35,000 nucleotides of DNA from Cristatella mucedo. Taxonomy: Eukaryota > Bryozoa > Phylactolaemata > Cristatellidae. This document shows positions 30,386-35,000 of the stretch, piece by piece. The notes beneath the pieces were generated by a model. It searched no databases and was not told where the DNA came from. It saw only the letters and a list, made by a program, of their open reading frames with translations. The stretch covers positions 6,310,001 to 6,345,000 of the forward strand of contig WPIO01000005.1 of NCBI GenBank assembly GCA_009760855.2, in the 5' to 3' direction. Both the position numbers and the translations under genes were made by a program. Each line of letters begins with the position of its first letter. The first letter of the stretch is position 1.

Positions 30386-33300
30386 CTGCAAATACGAACG
30401 TCCGAGTTAAAGCCGCATTGTTCATTCGAATCCCCACACTCACCTACAGCCAAAGCAACGTTGGTACCTGGTATTGTGAGCTTGACTGGCTGTGCGACGG
30501 CCACGCCTTTCTTGTAGAGGATTGCTACATACAAGCTGCCGCTGCCCGGATGCCTCTGCAGCTCGAGCATGACTGTGGCCGTGTAGCTGGGTTTTATGCC
30601 ATCGTAGACACTGAGAGCGCTGAGCAGCAAAGCCACGGTCGTGTCGTGCTACAACGCAGGCGTTCGACCTGAAGTTGACAAAAATGTTGCATCGCTCGGG
30701 GATCCAGAGCAGGCATCCTTAACCAATGGCACCATGTGACAGCAGTCTACTGGGAAGGCAAGAGTTTGAGTTTGACCAAGCAAGCATTACTTTCTGCTGA
30801 TGGTTCTTATCTGTTGTTCAGGCTGAAGTTCAGTTTCACAAAGCATGTAAATGCATACCAGACTTTGAAATTTGCGTACAATGAAAGCCTTCTCATCCTG
30901 TGTGCATCTTGACAAGCCTAATTTGGGAAAGTGCAGCACGATCTACGTATTTTCATGTAAAGCTTTGTGCATTAACTGCTTAATTAAGTGAAGGCTAAAA
31001 GCCATTTCCTTATTTCATTTTGCTCTGCCTATCCTTATTTTCACTTTCGACTGATAATCAGCTAATATGCATATAACGGGCATTCAGTATATATATATAT
31101 ATATATACGTTTACATACCTGAAGAAGCCAGTGAAGGGGGCAAGGAGAATTGGCCCCCCACGGATGGGCAGCGACCGGGCCTCCCTCTATTCTTACGCCT
31201 CTCGAACCATCATCAACCACGAAAGTAGGTCTTAATTTCACTCATTGAGCGACCAACGAGTTGAGTCAACGATTTCGCACAATTATTTTCATTAATTATG
31301 GGTCTAGCCCTGCCTACATGGACATTTCGGGCCGCGTCCCCTAAAGTGTTAACACTGCACTCGAAGAGAACTCCCGCCTAGTCTTTACGTCGGCCGGGCA
31401 AGTCCTGGTCAAGCCGCTCAATGCCGGCTCCTCCGATAGCCCGTCACAGTCCTCATGGTAAATCAATTAACCGGAGCCGTAGCCTTAGCATGTATGCAGG
31501 TATGTATGAATAGCAACCGACGGCTGCCTGACACGTTACTTAGTGCAGAAAACTTGTGCATTAGTCGGCGATGGTACAGCAATAGCAATACTTTAAACAC
31601 TTAAAAAATGCTACTTTACTGGCTCATTTACCTGTCTGAACTTTATGAAGTGTATCCAAATAAAAAATAAAATATTCAGTCAATTGCTAGTAGCTCGTTT
31701 GGTCGTATGAACCTGCAAGTATAGATTGGTGATCTCTCGTAGGATAAAATCTCACATGCTTCCAGCCATGTATTGAATTCGAATGACCAATGTCGCTTGC
31801 ACTGAGACAAATATGCATAGGATTTAATCTTCAGATTGGTCATATCCGGTTCGTCTGCTGCCACCATGAGCAAACTCGTGGGATACGTAAGTAAATTGGC
31901 TGTTTCATCAACTAAAATGATATGGGAAAAATGGTGATGACCAGCATCCGTCGTTTCCCAGGCTCATCAGCACGGAGCAGATTCGTGACATTGCTCGTGC
32001 AGGGTCATGAGCATAACTATCGAGGTGATGTCATAAATAGCAATGCATATTCAACAAAACGTGCATGGCTCCAAATCAGACGTGCTTCCTTCAGAAAGAC
32101 AACGTTCCTCATGTTTTTGTACATGTTTTTGTACGAGGACGATCGCGTTGGCTACCGACGTATCGGGCTAGGGAGACGCAAGGTGGCCATATCAGTAGGC
32201 CCACTTGGCTATGCCTACACCTAAAGATTAATCGGAAATACTTTATTAGTATTAGTGACTATAAGTTTAATGGTTGCCAACGATTGACCGTCGCAGACGT
32301 CGTTCAATTAGGTTATATTGATGATATTGCTGCCATCAAAGCCGGGAGTGATAAAAGGTATGAATAGCTCCACACCAAATAGCATACTTTTCACTTTCAA
32401 CAGGTGCTGTATATTTTGGGCCAGATGAAAATGGCTTGAATTAGAAGAGATGTATAGAGATAAAGTGATAGAGATTAGAGATTAGTGATTAGAGCAAATG
32501 ATAATAGCAACTCCGCCTCCAGTTTAGATTGAGCTAGGTTTGTCAAAGAAGGAGAAGCCAGTCGGGTTACCGACTTGAATTGTTGGCAGTTTACCAATTT
32601 TAGACGAGACTTAAGCCCTATGCAGACACTTCACATGTGGGCGTGTCATCTCATCACGTGCTACCGCCGTCCCAACGGACGTGCTCCATGCCGGCACGTG
32701 ATCTGTCCTTGCAGTGGATTTCAATTACTGCCTGTGTGTCGGCCTGCACGCACACCACCCACTCACTATTCACTTTTCTACAAAGGAAAAGGCCTTTACC
32801 ATACAAAGTGATGACCCTGACGTGGCTCGCAGGCGAGGCGGCGAGACGAAGAAGAACGATAAATGACGATGCCCCCCACAAAGGCGTTTTTGTAGTGAAG
32901 ATGGCTGGCTGTATTAATACGCTAGCAAAGCATGTGACATGCGAGCATATGCCTTGGTGTAGTAGCCGTCGGTTATGCTGTTCCTGAGCACGTAACACGA
33001 TGAGAGACAGGACGGAGTATATAGCATGCGTACAGGCCAACGCACAGGCAGTAAGTGAAATGCACGGTAAGGACAGGTCACTCGCAGGCGAGAAGCGAGC
33101 CCGTTGGGCTGGCGGACAATAGGCTGGGGTGGAACCACGTGATGGCGATGACATGCACACACATGTTTCACTGGGGTGGAGCCCACGTCCTCGGTCATCG
33201 AATGCATTCACCAGTGACGTTAGTAGTAATCTTTCAGGCTTTCAAGATGGCGGCAGCAGGATACAATCGGTCAGTTAATCAGCAGGACTAGTGCTTACGA

Positions 33301-33715
33301 AGCAGCTCTCCTGCAACTCTCCAGGATTGCACTTACCGCTGAATACATATACATCTTGGGTACGACGCTCTTGTTGGCCATCATTACTTCCATGTTTTGA
33401 ACTATCTGTCCCACTAGTGTGCCTGCAAGCGAGTAAGGTTATAATACTGAGGTCGGTCCAAGATTGCAGATGTAGTGGCAATTAAAGTTCCACTACTGTG
33501 CGGCACTGTGCTGCTTGTCCTCCGGAAGCCGCTCACCGGCTGTCAGGCGCTGCTTTTCCTTCGTGTTGTACAATAGGGCTAACGAAAAGTCGGCAATGCT
33601 GCTCATCGTAGCAAATGCTACAGACCCGTCCCCTGTGATGTTGGTCCACAGGCGCCACTTGGGCGCAGGCAAGCCTTGCTGCACCTGTCTCGCGAATAGA
33701 TGCCCGTTTGTCAAG
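30270..33715 (-). CDS. histidine acid phosphatase, 3' part of gene (four exons)
   Basis: This is the C-terminal part of a branch-2 histidine phosphatase of the lysosomal/prostatic acid phosphatase type (ACP2/ACPP-like), enzymes that hydrolyse phosphomonoesters in lysosomes or outside the cell. Read on the minus strand, exons 33715-33537, 33422-33337, 30648-30444 and 30385-30270 join with matching phases. The joined part contains the GGTLV segment, KMYMYSA-HDTT (the catalytic HD motif and its strand), LSVYDGIKPSYTATVMLEL, and the cysteine-bearing tail GCQNPCPLSQF...DWKSEC. There is no transmembrane segment after the HD motif, so the product resembles secreted ACPP rather than membrane-anchored ACP2. 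The N-terminal RHGxR-motif exons were not found in the window. The gene converges on CDC27. Confidence 0.9.
30444..30648 (-). CDS. acid phosphatase exon with catalytic HD motif
   Basis: Starts HDTTVALLLSALSVYDG and continues KPSYTATVMLEL, LYVAILYKK and LTIPG, colinear with human HDTT/S-x6-AL-x-VY-x-G...ELY...LPG. The HD pair is the family's proton-donor motif. The acceptor is GTTGTAG and the donor G|GTGAGT, leaving in phase 1. Confidence 0.95.
30649..32480. other. acid phosphatase intron, mostly unassigned
   Basis: Contains a (TA)n run at 31088-31106 and a GC-richer block at about 31130-31490 unlike its surroundings. Stretches at 31676-32367 have short open frames on both strands and match no family I know. 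Confidence 0.4.
32485..32620 (-). mobile_element. LINE endonuclease fragment
   Basis: Shares blocks with 10150-10265 (GCAACTCCNCCTCCAGTTT, AGAAGCCAGTCGGGTTACC-like, TTTAGACGAGACTTAAGC-like). On the minus strand it therefore holds the GGGVAVI start of the endonuclease of the 7519-10530 family. Confidence 0.6.
32628..33170. mobile_element. foldback-like element with diverged inverted arms
   Basis: The arm at about 32630-32757 and the inverse of about 33020-33170 share, in order, TCATCACGTG, CCCAACGG, GATCTGTCC/GACCTGTCC, TTACTGCCTGTG, GGCCTGCACGCA/GGCCTGTACGCA. The internal spacer is about 260 bases with no transposase. It lies in the acid phosphatase intron. Confidence 0.6.
33337..33422 (-). 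CDS. acid phosphatase exon before the HD motif
   Basis: An 86-base exon reading (G)TLVGQIVQNMEVMMANKSVV then PKMYMYSA. It matches GGVLVNEIL...KLIMYSA, which directly precedes HDTT in the family. The acceptor is CTTGCAG and the donor GCG|GTAAGT, leaving in phase 0 as the next exon needs. Confidence 0.92.
33537..33715 (-). CDS. acid phosphatase exon (mid-domain)
   Basis: Encodes LTNGHLFARQVQQGLPAPKW, then MSSIADFSLALLYNTKEKQR and LTAG. It corresponds to the LPxW...KxRLxGG segment of the family. The donor is G|GTGAGC in phase 1, consistent with the next exon. The acceptor (AACAG at 33717-33716) is the best candidate but has weak support, so the 5' edge is approximate. Confidence 0.8.
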
Positions 33716-34263
33716 CTGTTGAATTTTGACAACAAGAAATACACCACAGCTACAACGACCACAAAAGGTCTTCGCACGGCCCGCGGGCAATGTCATAAGA
33801 AGCGACCACTCGTGTTCCATACTGCGATACTATGTGCAGTAATGGTCGAGGTCGGCGTTACAAGCAAGTGACACTTGTCCTTCATTGGTGCAACGGTGAG
33901 CGCTAAGATGCTACTGCGGTCACTGCCTTAATGTTGTGGCAGGGTATTAAGCTGCAGCTCACGACTAGCTACGTCACAGCGAACAGTGGATGGCTCTCTT
34001 CAACCATGTCGTCCAAGCAGTGCAGTTCTCTTACAACAGCTCTCTTGGCGAGAGCAGGCAAGAAGAAGACACGAATCATGAGTTAGATGCTTCGGGAAAT
34101 AGAGCAGCACTCCGGTGGCTCGGCAACAGCAGCCGGATACAGCCGGTTAGGGCTGCGTCTGGCTGATTGGGCTAGGTACCGATCGCCAGACTTTGCAGTC
34201 AAACTCGGACCACAATCTGCCCTTATTAAAAGAAACTCGTGAGGACATGTTTCTTAGCTACTC
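33716..34263. other. presumed acid phosphatase intron, nothing recognised
   Basis: The minus strand was scanned for further acid phosphatase exons (RHGxR motif, WPxGxGQLTxxG, STDxDR) without a hit. Confidence 0.4.
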
Positions 34264-34432
34264 TAGCCGTAGTGGCACACTAGGTAAGGCGGTTGCTTTT
34301 CACAACCTCTCTCCCGAGGTCGTGGGTTCAAATCCTGCAGTGGGTGATCCTTTATTGCAGCTGCAAGCGATGGTGATAGCCGTAAAAGCTCTTCTGTCGC
34401 TATACAAAAGAGGCTGCTGAATCAGCTAGTAT
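34264..34432 (+). mobile_element. SINE-B copy 2
   Basis: GCCGTAGTGGCACACTAGGT and AAGGCGGTTGC (A-box side) are followed by GAGGTCGTGGGTTCAAATCC (B box). The body ends AGCTCTTCTGTCGCTATACA and CTGCTGAATCAGCTAGTA. The head resembles a Leu/Ser-type tRNA with a long variable arm. Confidence 0.85.
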
Positions 34433-34639
34433 TTTTTTACTGGCCTCTTAATAATATCCCAGGGTGGATAAGCTGAGCTTTTTGGAGAAGATTGCAGTAA
34501 AAAAATGTCGATATATTGTCAGTCTATTCGACCTAAGATAGATAGTTAAGGCGAACTCCTGACCTAAAAGTCACCAATCAGTAGTGTACAATCCTAAACC
34601 TGGAAGTAATCAGTGAGTGCTTACTAGATGCATGCGGTG

Positions 34640-34815
34640 AGCCGTAATGGCGTGCTAGGTAAGGCGGTTGCTTTTCACGACCTCTGTCCCGAGGTCGTGG
34701 GTTCGGACCCTGTGGTAGGAAATCTTATATTGCCACTGCAAGCCTACAAGCGGTGGGGATGGCCGTATAGGCTCTTCTGTCGCTATACAAAAGAGGCTGT
34801 TGAATCAGCTAGAAT
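34640..34815 (+). mobile_element. SINE-B copy 3
   Basis: Same blocks as 34264-34432, with GGTTCGGACCC as B box and the same GCTCTTCTGTCGCTATACAA then TGAATCAGCTAG end. The two copies lie about 207 bases apart in the same orientation. The remainder (34816-35000) has a nine-G run near 34952 and nothing else recognised. Confidence 0.85.
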
Positions 34816-35000
34816 AAGGTATTTATTTTTTAACATGGATGGTTTTTATCATATTTGGCGGAGAAGAGGTATCGACCTGGGCTTTAGCAACTGCATGGGG
34901 GTTTAGAGATCGCCATATCATCGATCAACTTAATTACTGCTCTGACTTTTTGGGGGGGGGGCAAAGACAAACCGTCACCCGCGAGGGAGAGGAGTGGAGG

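Noticed and set aside
31130-31490. A ribosomal RNA fragment
   Set aside because: I compared it from memory with conserved 18S/28S blocks on both strands and saw no match.
34264-34345. A functional tRNA gene
   Set aside because: A/B boxes are present, but the same head plus body recurs at 34640 and 11840, and the stems are imperfect; a SINE explains it better.
33716-35000. N-terminal acid phosphatase exons
   Set aside because: No RHGxR or other N-terminal family motif was found on the minus strand, so these exons probably lie beyond the window.
1-35000. CRISPR arrays, defence islands, operons or phage genes
   Set aside because: No regularly spaced direct repeats and no prokaryotic gene structure; splicing, LINEs and SINEs show a eukaryotic genome.

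Overview
This is a eukaryotic, most likely invertebrate metazoan, nuclear window. It has phased exons with GT–AG junctions, CR1/L2-type non-LTR retrotransposon fragments, tRNA-headed SINEs and many microsatellites. The phylum cannot be fixed from the sequence. There is no bacterial, phage, CRISPR or operon-like content.

Two protein-coding genes are recognisable, converging tail to tail. The first, on the + strand, is an apparently complete CDC27/APC3 gene (TPR scaffold subunit of the anaphase-promoting complex). I traced 16 well-supported coding exons (3195 to 29163) and one tentative first coding exon (1975-1998). All splice phases agree and give an open frame of 866 codons. The second, on the - strand, is the 3' half of a histidine acid phosphatase gene (lysosomal/prostatic type). 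Four coding exons (33715 down to the stop at 30270) include the catalytic HD motif; its N-terminal exons lie beyond the window or were not found. About 1.1 kb separates the two stop codons.

Layout: 1-1974 is CpG-rich sequence upstream of the presumed CDC27 start. From 1999 to 29011 small CDC27 exons are separated by introns filled with decayed LINE copies (largest: a roughly 3 kb minus-strand copy at 7519-10530), SINEs, microsatellites and several inverted repeats. From 29164 to 30269 is the intergenic space. From 30270 to 33715 are the acid phosphatase exons, split by a 2.7 kb intron that holds a foldback-like element and an unassigned GC-rich block. From 33716 to the end I see two copies of a tRNA-derived SINE and no recognised exon.

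The genes are housekeeping genes and no new multi-gene system is visible. The unusual material is structural. A near-identical 272/269 bp inverted repeat flanks CDC27 exon 4. A perfect 46-bp-arm palindrome lies about 90 bp before the last exon. The SINE and the LINE appear to share a 3' tail. A foldback-like element sits in the acid phosphatase intron. A 108-bp unit is tandemly duplicated exactly.
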